Below, one piece after another: positions 34,511 through 43,332 of a DNA stretch of 64,000 nt; position 1 is the stretch's first letter, and every line of letters starts with the position of its first letter. The notes beneath the pieces were generated by a model that was given only the letters and a program-made list of their open reading frames with translations, was not told where the DNA came from and ran no database searches. The translations under genes were made by a program, and so were the position numbers. Source of the DNA: Pectobacterium sp. A5351 (GTDB lineage: Bacteria > Pseudomonadota > Gammaproteobacteria > Enterobacterales > Enterobacteriaceae); the NCBI RefSeq assembly GCF_028335745.1, contig NZ_CP116477.1, positions 3,658,001 through 3,722,000 of the forward strand, in the 5' to 3' direction.

Positions 34511-35806
34511 ATGAAGAACTGGAGAACGCTTATTCTCGGATTGGCACTGAGTGCCTCTACCGCGTTCGCAGCACCACAGGTGGTTGATAAAGTCGCAGCA
34601 GTGGTCGACAACAGCGTCGTGTTGGAAAGTGATGTAAACAGTCTTTTGCAGTCGGTAAAACTGAACGCCCAGCAGGCCGGGCAACAGTTGCCTGATGACG
34701 CCACGTTGCGCCATCAGATTACCGACCGTTTAATCATGGATAACATCATCCTGCAAATGGCGCAGAAGATGGGGATTCAGGTGACCGATGAGCAGTTGAA
34801 TCAGGCAATTGCCAATATTGCCGCTCAGAACCGTATGTCTCTGGACCAGCTAAAAAGCCAGTTGGCCTACGAAGGTCTGAACTACAACACCTACCGTAAC
34901 CAGATTCGCAAAGAGATGCTGATCTCGGAAGTCCGTAACAACGAAGTCCGTCGTCGCGTGACTGTACTGCCACAGGAAGTCGATACGCTGGCTAAGCAGA
35001 TCGCCAACCAGACCGGTGAAAATGATGAGCTGAACCTGAGCCACATTTTGATCCCCCTGCCGGAAAACCCTACTCAGCAGCAGGTTGATGAGGCGGAAAA
35101 TCTGGCAACCTCTCTGGTGAAACAAATCAATGAAGGCGCGGATTTTGGTAAGTTGGCCATCACCTATTCGGCTGACTCTCAGGCACTGAAAGGCGGCCAG
35201 ATGGGCTGGGGTAAACTGCAAGAGATCCCCACGCTGTTTGCCGAGCGCTTAACTCAGGCGCAAAAAGGCCAAATCGTCGGCCCAATCCGCTCTGGCGTAG
35301 GTTTCCACATTCTGAAAGTGAACGATATTCGCGGTGGTAACAAAAGCGTATCGGTAACCGAAACCCATGCTCGCCACATTCTGATCAAACCTTCCGTCGT
35401 TATGACGGACAGTCAGGCACAAGCCAAGCTGACCGAAGTGGCACAGCAGATCAAAAACGGCAGCACCAATTTCGCCTCGCAAGCCAAACTGCTCTCTCAG
35501 GATCCCGGTTCAGCGAATCAGGGCGGCGACCTTGGCTGGGCTTCTCCAGATATGTACGATCCGGCCTTCCGCGATGCGTTGTTGAAACTGAAGAAAGGCG
35601 AAATCAGTCAGCCTGTTCACTCCTCTTTTGGCTGGCATCTGATTCAATTGCTGGATACCCGTCAGGTGGATAAAACCGACGCGGCACAAAAAGAGCAGGC
35701 GTACCGTATGATCTTTAATCGTAAATTCGCCGAAGAAGCGCAAACCTGGATGCAGGAACAACGTGCAGCGGCCTATGTCAAAGTGATTAATGGTGCCACT
35801 AACTAA
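34511..35806 (+). CDS. surA: Periplasmic chaperone and peptidyl-prolyl isomerase SurA
   Basis: A 431-residue periplasmic chaperone for outer-membrane proteins such as LptD. The signal peptide ends at AFA before [14 protein letters not shown]. The N-terminal chaperone region is followed by two parvulin domains, marked by [10 protein letters not shown] (near residue 176) and ARHILIKPS (near 290). A short C-terminal helix completes the fold. Start ATG 34511 follows a good site (gggaaaggt). The stop TAA overlaps an ATG by one base and leads into the duplicated segment upstream of pdxA. Confidence 0.95.
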   Translation: MKNWRTLILGLALSASTAFAAPQVVDKVAAVVDNSVVLESDVNSLLQSVKLNAQQAGQQLPDDATLRHQITDRLIMDNIILQMAQKMGIQVTDEQLNQAIANIAAQNRMSLDQLKSQLAYEGLNYNTYRNQIRKEMLISEVRNNEVRRRVTVLPQEVDTLAKQIANQTGENDELNLSHILIPLPENPTQQQVDEAENLATSLVKQINEGADFGKLAITYSADSQALKGGQMGWGKLQEIPTLFAERLTQAQKGQIVGPIRSGVGFHILKVNDIRGGNKSVSVTETHARHILIKPSVVMTDSQAQAKLTEVAQQIKNGSTNFASQAKLLSQDPGSANQGGDLGWASPDMYDPAFRDALLKLKKGEISQPVHSSFGWHLIQLLDTRQVDKTDAAQKEQAYRMIFNRKFAEEAQTWMQEQRAAAYVKVINGATN

Positions 35807-35810
35807 TGCT

Positions 35811-35842
35811 GATTGAAACTCATGCAGATTGAAACTCATGCA
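35811..35842. repeat. Perfect 16-bp tandem duplication at surA/pdxA junction
   Basis: The unit GATTGAAACTCATGCA occurs at 35811-35826 and again at 35827-35842. Each copy carries an ATG. Because the unit length is 16, not a multiple of three, successive ATGs fall in different frames. The second copy contains the pdxA start codon (35838). Confidence 0.95.
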
Positions 35843-36839
35843 GACTGAGAGCAATACGCCACGCGTTGTGATCACCCCCGGCGAACCCGCCGGGATTGGC
35901 CCCGATCTGGTGATTGCTCTGGCTCAGCAGGCCTGGCCTGTGGAGCTGGTGATCTGTGCGGATCCTGAGCTGTTACTCAGTCGCGCACTGCAATTGTCTA
36001 TGCCACTGACGCTACGTGACTATCAACCCGGCCAACCCGCACAGCCACAGCAGGCAGGTAGTCTCACCATTCTGCCAATCGCCGCACCGGCAACCGTCAT
36101 TCCAGGTCAATTGAATGTCGCTAACAGCGCTTATGTCGTTGAGACCTTGGCGCGAGCTTGCGACGGCTGCCTGAACGGTGAATTTGCCGCGCTGATTACC
36201 GGCCCGGTACATAAAGGTATTATCAACGATGCTGGCGTCCCGTTCAGTGGACACACTGAATTTTTCGCCGATCGCAGCCACTGTGACCGCGTCGTCATGA
36301 TGCTGGCGACGGAGGAACTGCGTGTTGCTTTAGCGACCACGCATCTGCCGCTTGCCGCCGTCTCTGCGGCCATTACCCGTCAGAGCCTGCACGAAGTCAT
36401 CACGATTTTGCACCATGATTTGCAGACAAAATTCGGCATCGTTCAACCGCACATCTACGTCTGCGGGCTGAATCCTCATGCCGGTGAAGGCGGCCATATG
36501 GGCCGTGAAGAGCTGGATGTGATTAACCCTGCGCTGGACGAACTACGTCAGCAGGGCATCACGTTGGTTGGGCCGCTGCCTGCCGACACGCTTTTCCAGC
36601 CCAAATATCTGCAACACGCTGACGCCGTTTTGGCGATGTACCACGATCAAGGGCTCCCGGTTCTGAAATATCAGGGCTTCGGGCGCGCCGTTAATATCAC
36701 GCTGGGGTTACCTTTTATCCGCACATCCGTTGACCACGGTACAGCGCTTGAGCTGGCCTCAACGGGCAGTGCCGACCCCGGCAGCTTCATCACGGCATTA
36801 AATCTTGCCATTAAAATGATAAAACACAGTAATGAATAA
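35838..36839 (+). CDS. pdxA: 4-hydroxythreonine-4-phosphate dehydrogenase
   Basis: A 333-residue enzyme of pyridoxal phosphate synthesis that oxidises 4-hydroxythreonine-4-phosphate. Typical motifs are [14 protein letters not shown] at the N terminus, TGPVHKG, the metal-ligand His residues in SGHTEFFA, and [16 protein letters not shown] 35838 is preferred and gives [11 protein letters not shown], close to the 329-residue E. coli protein. There is no strong Shine-Dalgarno, and the start lies within a tandem duplication, so translation may depend on coupling with surA. It overlaps rsmA by eight bases. Confidence 0.94.
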   Translation: MQTESNTPRVVITPGEPAGIGPDLVIALAQQAWPVELVICADPELLLSRALQLSMPLTLRDYQPGQPAQPQQAGSLTILPIAAPATVIPGQLNVANSAYVVETLARACDGCLNGEFAALITGPVHKGIINDAGVPFSGHTEFFADRSHCDRVVMMLATEELRVALATTHLPLAAVSAAITRQSLHEVITILHHDLQTKFGIVQPHIYVCGLNPHAGEGGHMGREELDVINPALDELRQQGITLVGPLPADTLFQPKYLQHADAVLAMYHDQGLPVLKYQGFGRAVNITLGLPFIRTSVDHGTALELASTGSADPGSFITALNLAIKMIKHSNE

Positions 36840-37650
36840 TCGCGTACACCAAGGTCACTTCGCCCGTAAACGTTTTGGGCAAAACTTTTTAAACGATCAC
36901 TTCGTGATCGATAGCATCGTTTCGGCTATTCATCCTCAGCCGGGTCAAGCCGTCGTAGAGATCGGCCCCGGCCTCGGCGCACTGACCGCGCCTGTCGGCG
37001 AACGAATGGATCGTTTTACCGTGATTGAACTGGACAGGGATCTGGCCGCGCGGTTGGAAACACATCCGACGCTGAAAGATAAGCTGACCATTATTCAGCA
37101 AGATGCCATGACCATCGATTTCGCCGCGCTCGCTGAGCAAGCTGGACAACCGCTGCGCGTTTTTGGCAACCTGCCGTATAATATTTCCACACCGCTGATG
37201 TTCCACCTGTTCAGCTATACTCAATCTATCCGCGACATGCACTTTATGTTGCAGAAAGAAGTGGTTAACCGTTTGGTCGCAGGGCCGAACAGCAAAGCTT
37301 TCGGACGTCTGAGCGTCATGGCACAGTATTATTGTCAGGTGATTCCGGTGCTTGAAGTGCCGCCGGAGGCGTTCAAGCCCGCACCTAAAGTTGATTCCGC
37401 TGTTGTGAGACTCGTCCCTCATGCCGAGATCCCTTACCCGGTCAGCGACATTCGCGTACTGAGCCGCATCACGACGGAAGCATTTAACCAGCGCCGTAAG
37501 ACACTGCGTAACAGTCTCGGCAATCTGTTTACCCCAGACGTGCTCACCGAGCTGGGGATCGATGCCACCAGCCGCGCAGAGAATGTAACCGTTGAGCAGT
37601 ATTGCCGATTGGCAAACTGGTTAAGCGAGCATCCTGCAAAACAGGAATAA
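36832..37650 (+). CDS. rsmA: 16S rRNA dimethyladenosine transferase
   Basis: A 272-residue S-adenosylmethionine methyltransferase (KsgA) that dimethylates two adjacent adenosines near the 3' end of 16S rRNA during 30S assembly. SAM-binding motif I is [10 protein letters not shown] (about residues 43-52). The catalytic motif is NLPYNIST (about 113-120). A helical C-terminal domain completes the family fold. Length matches E. coli (273). It overlaps pdxA and is followed by apaG. Confidence 0.95.
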   Translation: MNNRVHQGHFARKRFGQNFLNDHFVIDSIVSAIHPQPGQAVVEIGPGLGALTAPVGERMDRFTVIELDRDLAARLETHPTLKDKLTIIQQDAMTIDFAALAEQAGQPLRVFGNLPYNISTPLMFHLFSYTQSIRDMHFMLQKEVVNRLVAGPNSKAFGRLSVMAQYYCQVIPVLEVPPEAFKPAPKVDSAVVRLVPHAEIPYPVSDIRVLSRITTEAFNQRRKTLRNSLGNLFTPDVLTELGIDATSRAENVTVEQYCRLANWLSEHPAKQE

Positions 37651-37662
37651 CTGGAGTTCATC

Positions 37663-38040
37663 ATGATTAATGCGCCCCGTGTTTGTGTACAGGTTCAGAG
37701 CTTCTACGTGGAATCACAATCGGAGCCTGATGAAGAACGTTTCGTGTTTGCTTACACGATTACGGTTCGCAATCTGGGGCGTCATGAAGTCCAGCTTTTA
37801 GGACGTTATTGGCTGATCACCAACGGTAACGGCCGACAGACTGAAGTTCAGGGTGAAGGCGTGGTCGGCGAACAGCCGATTATCCACCCTGGTAGCGAAT
37901 TCCAATATACCAGCGGTGCCGTCATCGAAACGCCCCTCGGCACGATGGAGGGCCACTACCATATGACCGACCATCAGGGTAAAGCATTTCAGGTTTCCAT
38001 CCCCGTTTTCCGTCTGGCTATCCCTTCACTGATACATTAA
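37663..38040 (+). CDS. apaG: ApaG protein
   Basis: A 125-residue protein of the ApaG (DUF525) family, a small all-beta fold. Recognisable stretches are [36 protein letters not shown] and [19 protein letters not shown]. Its molecular role is not firmly known; mutants affect cobalt resistance and magnesium efflux in Salmonella. ctggag lies upstream of ATG 37663. It sits between rsmA and apaH, the conserved order. Confidence 0.94.
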   Translation: MINAPRVCVQVQSFYVESQSEPDEERFVFAYTITVRNLGRHEVQLLGRYWLITNGNGRQTEVQGEGVVGEQPIIHPGSEFQYTSGAVIETPLGTMEGHYHMTDHQGKAFQVSIPVFRLAIPSLIH

Positions 38041-38042
38041 TT

Positions 38043-38888
38043 ATGTCTACCTACTTAGTTGGCGATGTTCATGGCTGTTTAGTTGAACTCAAAGCGCTAT
38101 TGGCGCAAGTTTCCTTTAATCCTGAGCAAGATACACTGTGGTTAACCGGTGATTTAGTCGCACGCGGGCCAGATTCACTTCAAGTTCTGCGCTTCGTTCG
38201 CTCTCTCGGTTCTTCCGTCCGCATGGTGCTCGGCAACCACGACCTGCACCTGTTGGCCGTTTATGCTGGCATCAGCCGCAACAAGCCGAAAGATCGTATC
38301 AGCGATCTCCTCACCGCACCGGACGCAGACGAGCTCATCAACTGGCTACGCCGCCAGCCGATCCTACAGGTTGATGACGATCTGAAGCTGGTCATGGCGC
38401 ACGCGGGCATCACACCACAGTGGGATCTGCCGACAGCGCTCATGTGCGCACGCGAGGTCGAAGCGATCCTGAGCAGCGACAGCTATCCGCTTTTCCTTGA
38501 TGCCATGTATGGCGATATGCCAAACCACTGGAGCCCGGAGCTTAGCGGTCTGGCTCGACTACGCTTTAGCACCAATGTCTTTACCCGTATGCGCTACTGT
38601 TTCTCTGGCGGGCAACTGGATATGCTCTGTAAAGAGCCGCCGAGTCAGGCTCCTTCTCTGCTAAAACCGTGGTTTGATCTGCCAAGTCAGATTACCGGGG
38701 AATATGCTATTGCCTTCGGTCACTGGGCATCGCTGGAAGGGAAAGGCACACCGGAAAATATTTACGCGCTGGATACCGGGTGCTGTTGGGGAGGGGAACT
38801 GACTATGCTGCGTTGGGATGATAAGCGCTATTTCACGCAACCGTCGCTTTCATCAACTGCCGAACTCTCTGGCGATAGCGCGTCCTGA
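38043..38888 (+). CDS. apaH: Bis(5'-nucleosyl)-tetraphosphatase (symmetrical)
   Basis: A 281-residue metallophosphatase that cleaves Ap4A to two ADP and also removes Np4 caps from RNA. Metal-binding motifs are GDVHGC (residues 7-12), [10 protein letters not shown] (about 37-46) and GNHDLH (about 64-69). The start lies two bases after the apaG stop. Last gene of the lptD-surA-pdxA-rsmA-apaG-apaH run. In E. coli folA follows; here a 6-kb accessory island intervenes. Confidence 0.95.
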   Translation: MSTYLVGDVHGCLVELKALLAQVSFNPEQDTLWLTGDLVARGPDSLQVLRFVRSLGSSVRMVLGNHDLHLLAVYAGISRNKPKDRISDLLTAPDADELINWLRRQPILQVDDDLKLVMAHAGITPQWDLPTALMCAREVEAILSSDSYPLFLDAMYGDMPNHWSPELSGLARLRFSTNVFTRMRYCFSGGQLDMLCKEPPSQAPSLLKPWFDLPSQITGEYAIAFGHWASLEGKGTPENIYALDTGCCWGGELTMLRWDDKRYFTQPSLSSTAELSGDSAS

Positions 38889-38931
38889 TCGGATGCGCGA
38901 ATGTCTTCAGACTATCGCAACCGCACTACTG

Positions 38932-39126
38932 TCAGAGAAAGGGGAAGGCCGTCCCAGGCTGAACGTTTTTGGCTGGCGGAACGGCTAGCTCCTCAGCGGG
39001 AATCGACCAGATACCGCCGCCAAGAAATCCAGCCAGCCCCACAGCGTCTACGTTGCCTGATGGTAATTCACGGCGGCGTGGATCGCTCAGTCGGTCAGTA
39101 TTCAGATTGCTGTTTCTATTCGTCAT
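38932..39126 (-). CDS. Small protein of unknown function with Gly-rich centre
   Basis: A 64-codon ORF with a good ribosome site (caggagacagtaagc before ATG at 39126). The N-terminal half is polar and Arg/Asn-rich (MTNRNSN, DPRRREL). A short hydrophobic, Gly-rich centre follows (AVGLAGFLGGGIW, about residues 28-40). The C-terminal part is rich in Pro and Ala and ends in FPFL. No family was recognised. A double-Gly followed by a short tail is reminiscent of peptide precursors, but no maturation or export gene lies beside it. Overlapping frames on the other strand have no comparable ribosome site. Confidence 0.5.
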   Translation of the reverse strand: MTNRNSNLNTDRLSDPRRRELPSGNVDAVGLAGFLGGGIWSIPAEELAVPPAKNVQPGTAFPFL

Positions 39127-39244
39127 GCTTACTGTCTCCTGTCTATCAAACATCGTGCATCGTGTTCCATTACACGCCAACGTGGCGGGTACAGAACGTT
39201 ATGCATCCTGATACTATCGATGCCAGATGACGCAAATATGAACG

Positions 39245-39261
39245 CTGCCTCAATGAGGCAG
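39245..39261. repeat. Short perfect palindrome flanked by 11-bp direct repeats
   Basis: CTGCCTCA and TGAGGCAG pair around a single central A (39245-39261). The sequence ATACTATCGAT occurs on both sides, at 39211-39221 and 39263-39273. It may be an operator, a small hairpin or the edge of a lost element. Confidence 0.6.
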
Positions 39262-39700
39262 AATACTATCGATTGAAAACGCCACCTCACTGCTCATTTG
39301 GTTTATCCCCGCTAGCGCTGGGAAGATTTTATCGCGCTCTGGCGAATCAACGCGCCAAGTCAGAAACCTTGTAAAACAAGTGTTCTCTGTCCGTCCTTTG
39401 GGTTGGCAGAAATCGCAGCTTCGCGCCGACTGGACCTTCCAGCGTCTGCACCACATCCTTGACGTGGTAGGTGAAGTGTGAATCGGTTGCGAAGCAGTAG
39501 CGGGAGGCGTATCCACGATGGTCGGTCAGATACGCAGTTTCTTGCCGCTGCCGAGTTGGTTGTGAACAAAATCCATGTCCCAGACGTCGTTTTATCCATA
39601 ACGAACGCGCGTCTCGCAAATCACCCTGATTGGTCTTTCAATAGGGGTAAGCCCAGTTCTTCGAGGTTTGTAGTATATGACACTGGTTACTTTAGGAAGG
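39262..39700 (-). pseudogene. Relic of an IS3-family transposase OrfB
   Basis: Joining minus-strand frames gives NDVWDMDFVHNQLGSGKKLR, then a frameshifted stretch SRYCFATDSHFTYHVKDVVQTLEG. This matches the start of the integrase core of IS3-family (IS407-like) transposases, including the first DDE Asp. Several stops and frameshifts interrupt it, and both ends of the element are missing. Confidence 0.7.
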
Positions 39701-39781
39701 GGCGTCCATAACATCACTACATGTGTGTGACTACATTGTCAGAAAAGATCTGTCTGTGCTTGCACTGAGTCAGTACCCATA

Positions 39782-39817
39782 TATACCCGTCATACTTCAA
39801 GCTGCTTGTGCGTTGGC
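39782..39817. repeat. Truncated copy of the dispersed repeat at 19381-19507
   Basis: About 36 bases starting TATACCCGTCATACTTC match the end of the full element (complement of 19472-19507) with a few differences. The rest of the element is missing. The remnant lies directly upstream of the truncated PNPOx-like sequence. Confidence 0.75.
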
Positions 39818-39829
39818 AATACTCGTCTC

Positions 39830-40097
39830 ATCTCTGAGCCTCAGCCTGAAGGGCCGCCACAAGCGGCGTTCAAATTGGCTAAGCCAATTAGCCTCTGAGG
39901 CTGAAATGCTGGAAAGATTTCGCCAGACACAGGCTGAAACGAAAGGATATCTTGTAAATAAACCCGAGCGATGGGGTGGGATACGGGTGACGCCTTTGTC
40001 GATTGAGTTTTTGACATTTCGTGAAAACCGATTGCATCTGCGAGAATTATATTCGAGATTGGAAGGTAATTGGAGCTATAAACTATTGCAACCATAG
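39830..40097 (+). pseudogene. C-terminal relic of a PNPOx-family (PdxH/PhzG-like) oxidase
   Basis: An open frame of 124 codons starting near 39723 ends at 40097, but only its second half resembles a protein family. The segment RFRQTQAETKGYLVNKPERWGGIRVTP, with ENRLHLRELYSRLEGNWSYKLLQP at the end, matches the C-terminal dimerisation part of pyridoxamine 5'-phosphate oxidase and of the phenazine enzyme PhzG. The FMN-binding N-terminal domain is missing, replaced upstream by the truncated dispersed repeat. Left boundary is approximate. Confidence 0.65.
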
Positions 40098-40284
40098 CGT
40101 TCAGTCAGGATAAGTCGGTGAAAGTTTAGCTGAATTTATTCTGTTCTATTAAGAGGTTTGCTTTATTGTGAAACGTTATTTGTATTGCCTTCTCAACAAT
40201 TACCCGACTGTTTTTTCGGGTTGATGCAGTGTTTGATAATGGTATTTTCAATCCGTTTTTCTTTAATTTATAACATTAGGATAT

Positions 40285-40887
40285 ATGGAAATTGATATTC
40301 TTGGTTTTATACCTGCTTTACTTCCCATTGCGCTTTCCCCTGGAGCGAGTTTTACCCTCGCTATGAACAGTGCCATTTCGGGTGGACGGCGTGGGCTATT
40401 AAAAACATTGGCTGGAACCGCTCTTGGCATATACACGCATGCAACGCTTATAGGCCTCGGCATAACAGCCATACTTGTTGCTTCTCCTGCTATATTTAAT
40501 ATTCTGAAAATTGCAGGAACAGCTTATCTATTTTGGTTAGGTATTCAGCTCATCAGTAGTGGTATGAAGAATCAACGCGTTGAATGTAATGGGAATGTTC
40601 TTACCTTCACGCTGAAAGAAGCATATCTGGCAAATGTGTTCAATCCTAAAGCCGTTATGTTTTATCTTACAGTCGTTTCGCAGTTTGCTGGTGCTAGTGG
40701 CCACATGGTTAATTATCTAATTTTGGCTTCAGTGCATATTTTAATTATGGGAACATGGCTTGTCGCTGTCAGCAATGCATTTGTTTTTTCTGCTAAAAAA
40801 GCAGATCCTATAATGCTAAAAAAATACGTCAATGTGGGTGGTGGAGTTCTGCTCATTTTTTTCTCTTTAAGCAACGTTATCTGCTAA
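40285..40887 (+). CDS. LysE/RhtB-family amino-acid exporter
   Basis: A 200-residue inner-membrane protein with about six hydrophobic segments. The N-terminal family motif SPGASFTLAMNSAISGGRRGGLL-like (LSPGASF, GGRRGLLKTLAGTALG) and the central FNPKAVMFYLTVVSQF are diagnostic of LysE-type translocators. Such proteins export amino acids or derivatives by proton-coupled transport; the substrate is unknown. Base composition is more AT-rich than the neighbouring core genes, which suggests transfer. It stands alone in the island, with aggat a few bases before ATG 40285. Confidence 0.87.
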   Translation: MEIDILGFIPALLPIALSPGASFTLAMNSAISGGRRGLLKTLAGTALGIYTHATLIGLGITAILVASPAIFNILKIAGTAYLFWLGIQLISSGMKNQRVECNGNVLTFTLKEAYLANVFNPKAVMFYLTVVSQFAGASGHMVNYLILASVHILIMGTWLVAVSNAFVFSAKKADPIMLKKYVNVGGGVLLIFFSLSNVIC

Positions 40888-41024
40888 AATTTTCACAATC
40901 TATTTTAGTATATGATATGACTATCTTTTCTGGGACTGTCTGGCATCCTGTAAGGCTCCCTGATTTATTTACACACAATTTTGAGGTTTACGGTTTTTTC
41001 AATCATCAGTCGCTATTCATCCGG

Positions 41025-41096
41025 CATCAGATTATTCAGGGAGGAATGATGACGCTCGCTGTTATAGCGATCAAGGAAGCCACTATACGGGCTTGA
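41025..41096 (-). pseudogene. C-terminal relic of an IS3-family transposase
   Basis: The minus strand reads SPYSGFLDRYNSERHHSSLNNLMPDE and then a stop. This is the typical C-terminal end of an IS3-family OrfB. Everything upstream of it in the gene is missing. Confidence 0.65.
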
Positions 41097-41121
41097 AATA
41101 TCAACAACCTCTCATAAAAAA

Positions 41122-41366
<245 letters not shown>

Positions 41367-41417
41367 CCATTACACAGTCAGTAAAAGTATGGCATCGGCT
41401 GCTTTAGGGGGAATCCA

Positions 41418-41990
41418 TTACATCGCTGCTGATAAATTGAAGTCCGAGAAAGTCACCTCCAGTCCCTCACGTTCAGGTGTAGAAGCCATCGGACCAACAA
41501 GGTAGTGATCTGCTTCAGGGAATGGAGCGAGTCGAATTAAAGACCAGTCACCACCGTTAGAGGACACGTATAGTCTTAATGTGCCTTTTCCCACAGAGAC
41601 CTTCATATAGAAGTCCTTTGCATCACCGTGGTAATCGGAAGCGGCGAAATCGGACTTGACGTTTGTGATTACGCTACCAAGCTTGGGCAAGCCTCCCGAA
41701 TATTCGATCCCGGATTTCATCCAGTTCTTGTCATCGATACGAACCATGATGCCAGCCTGATCATAATGCTTTTCGAATTTCCCGCACACACGAACCTGCG
41801 CGGTGAACTCACTGCCAGTCTTCACGCCGAAAAAATGTCCTGTGTCACGAATGACGTTCGAAAACGTCTCACGCCAGAAGTCAGTTCCCTTATCCGTCGT
41901 CAGCGTTATCGAGCCTTGGTCGTTCTTCCATACCTTCGGCTCATTGAGCCACTGTCCGTTAGAAAGCAGATTTTCCTGATTATCTGACAT
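41418..41990 (-). CDS. DUF1349 (concanavalin-like) domain protein
   Basis: A 190-residue protein that consists of a single DUF1349 domain, a beta-sandwich of the concanavalin type. Marker segments are TDFWRETFSNVIRDTGHFFG, YDQAGIMVRIDDKNWMKSGIEY and TLRLYVSSNGGDWSLIR. It has no signal peptide, so it is cytoplasmic. Some members were annotated as regulators of enolase, but function is not established; carbohydrate binding is plausible. Start ATG 41990 follows aagga. The gfa-like gene lies 105 bases upstream on the same strand. Confidence 0.83.
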   Translation of the reverse strand: MSDNQENLLSNGQWLNEPKVWKNDQGSITLTTDKGTDFWRETFSNVIRDTGHFFGVKTGSEFTAQVRVCGKFEKHYDQAGIMVRIDDKNWMKSGIEYSGGLPKLGSVITNVKSDFAASDYHGDAKDFYMKVSVGKGTLRLYVSSNGGDWSLIRLAPFPEADHYLVGPMASTPEREGLEVTFSDFNLSAAM

Positions 41991-42095
41991 ATTTAATCCT
42001 TTTTATTCAAGCTTACAGATCAAATTTAAACGCCTTGAGGCGGCAAGCCGCGTCAGCACAACAGTGTTAAGTCATCATTAGAAAATTCAGATTCA

Positions 42096-42671
42096 TCAGT
42101 TAGGAAGAACTCCCGCCTTCCTCGCCGTCCATGTGGCAATGTAGTCCATAAGATCCGGAGACAGGCAATCGAAGGGTTCAAGACCCAATTCCTTGAGCTG
42201 GCCTCGTATTTCCTCCATACGCGAAGGGTTCGTACCACTCTCGATAATTGACGAAACGAACGCAGCAAATCCGGGTTTGGCCCAGCCCTCCTCCTCAAAT
42301 CGCTCAGGATGGATGAACGCAAGTCCCTGAAATGGATGATCGCGTTCCACCGGACCATACATGTGAACGCCACACTCCTTACAAGCATGCCGCTGGATTA
42401 ACGCGGCAGAATCGACCACCATTAATTTTTCAGCATGCTCGATGACTTCCACATTGTTTGTGGGGGCGACAGCAACTACGGAGAAGACAGCACCATCGGG
42501 CTTCCAGCACTTTGTGCATCCGCAGGCGTGGTTATGAGCTATATCACCTTTAACGCGGACCCTGACTGATTTCCTTGTACACTCACACACCAGCGTACCA
42601 CCGGAGAACGATGTACCACTTCCTGCAAACTGATTGTCGATGTTAGGATGTATTGCGATTTTGGTCACCAA
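42096..42671 (-). CDS. Gfa-type zinc protein (S-(hydroxymethyl)glutathione synthase family)
   Basis: A 191-residue member of the Gfa family. The two-zinc cysteine set is intact: CECT near residue 29, [12 protein letters not shown] near 49-60 and [11 protein letters not shown] near 96-106. Paracoccus Gfa was described as speeding the reaction of formaldehyde with glutathione, though later work on the family has questioned direct catalysis. The start is TTG 42671 or GTG 42668, both with a strong ggagga site. It may be co-transcribed with the DUF1349 gene. No formaldehyde dehydrogenase gene lies nearby. Confidence 0.85.
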   Translation of the reverse strand: MVTKIAIHPNIDNQFAGSGTSFSGGTLVCECTRKSVRVRVKGDIAHNHACGCTKCWKPDGAVFSVVAVAPTNNVEVIEHAEKLMVVDSAALIQRHACKECGVHMYGPVERDHPFQGLAFIHPERFEEEGWAKPGFAAFVSSIIESGTNPSRMEEIRGQLKELGLEPFDCLSPDLMDYIATWTARKAGVLPN

Positions 42672-43078
42672 AGTCTTCCTCCTTTAACTCGCCAAAGTCA
42701 GGCAGCGCTCCATGAACGTCATTGGAGAGCACCAGTGAAATACCTGATGAGCCGACAGAACAGATCGGTTCAGCTTCTCAGTAAACCACCACACCGCGAA
42801 TGCTATTGCCAGAATGCATCAGTTCCCCCCCTTTTGCTAAGCGTAACGAGCGTTCCCTTTTCTTACTGAGATGATCAGGACAATCTTGAAAAGCATCAAC
42901 TTCGCAACCTCACTTAAATTGACGCTACATGACGCACTGCTTTAAATAGATTGCGTCATACCGACTGACGTTGACCTCGCTTTGAGAACCTACGTACCAC
43001 CATCGACGAACAAAATTGAAAGTGTCTATTCCAGCAAGTTGAGGATCGCTGTTAGATCGCGAAGAGCTGCCTGATTGC
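42672..43078. other. Non-coding stretch upstream of the Gfa-type gene
   Basis: No intact gene is seen in these 400 bases. All frames are broken by stops. Some of it may be decayed coding sequence downstream of the LacI-type relic, but no family could be read. It must include the promoter of the gfa-like gene. Confidence 0.5.
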
Positions 43079-43192
43079 TCAACACGCTATCAAGGGGGAA
43101 TTACGATTTGTCTTTAGGCAAGAGACTGCGTAAAGCGAAACACCTGCGGCTCTGGAGACGTCTTTTATCGTGAACTTTCGGGCGGCGTGCAT
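43079..43192 (-). pseudogene. N-terminal relic of a LacI-family repressor
   Basis: From ATG 43192 the frame reads MHAARK and then FTIKDVSRAAGVSLYAVSCLK, which is the LacI-family helix-turn-helix and hinge start (consensus TIKDVARLAGVS.ATVSRVL). After about 27 codons similarity stops, and a TGA follows at 43079-43081. The rest of the repressor was not found. It is divergent from the flavin oxidase gene, so it may once have regulated it. Confidence 0.65.
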
Positions 43193-43332
43193 CTCCACGC
43201 TTTCTGTACCTCTTACACAAATTTGACCACTTTTCTTTTACAACTCAACAAAGGTATTGACAAAATCGGAACATCTGAACAAGTCTAGATATGTCGATTT
43301 ACCAACCAGATGAACAAACCTAGGAGATCGGG

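Noticed and set aside
38901..39230. A 109-codon plus-strand frame after apaH
   Set aside because: It overlaps the small minus-strand gene at 38932-39126, which has a far better ribosome site. The product looks random (many Arg, Cys and Gln in no order).
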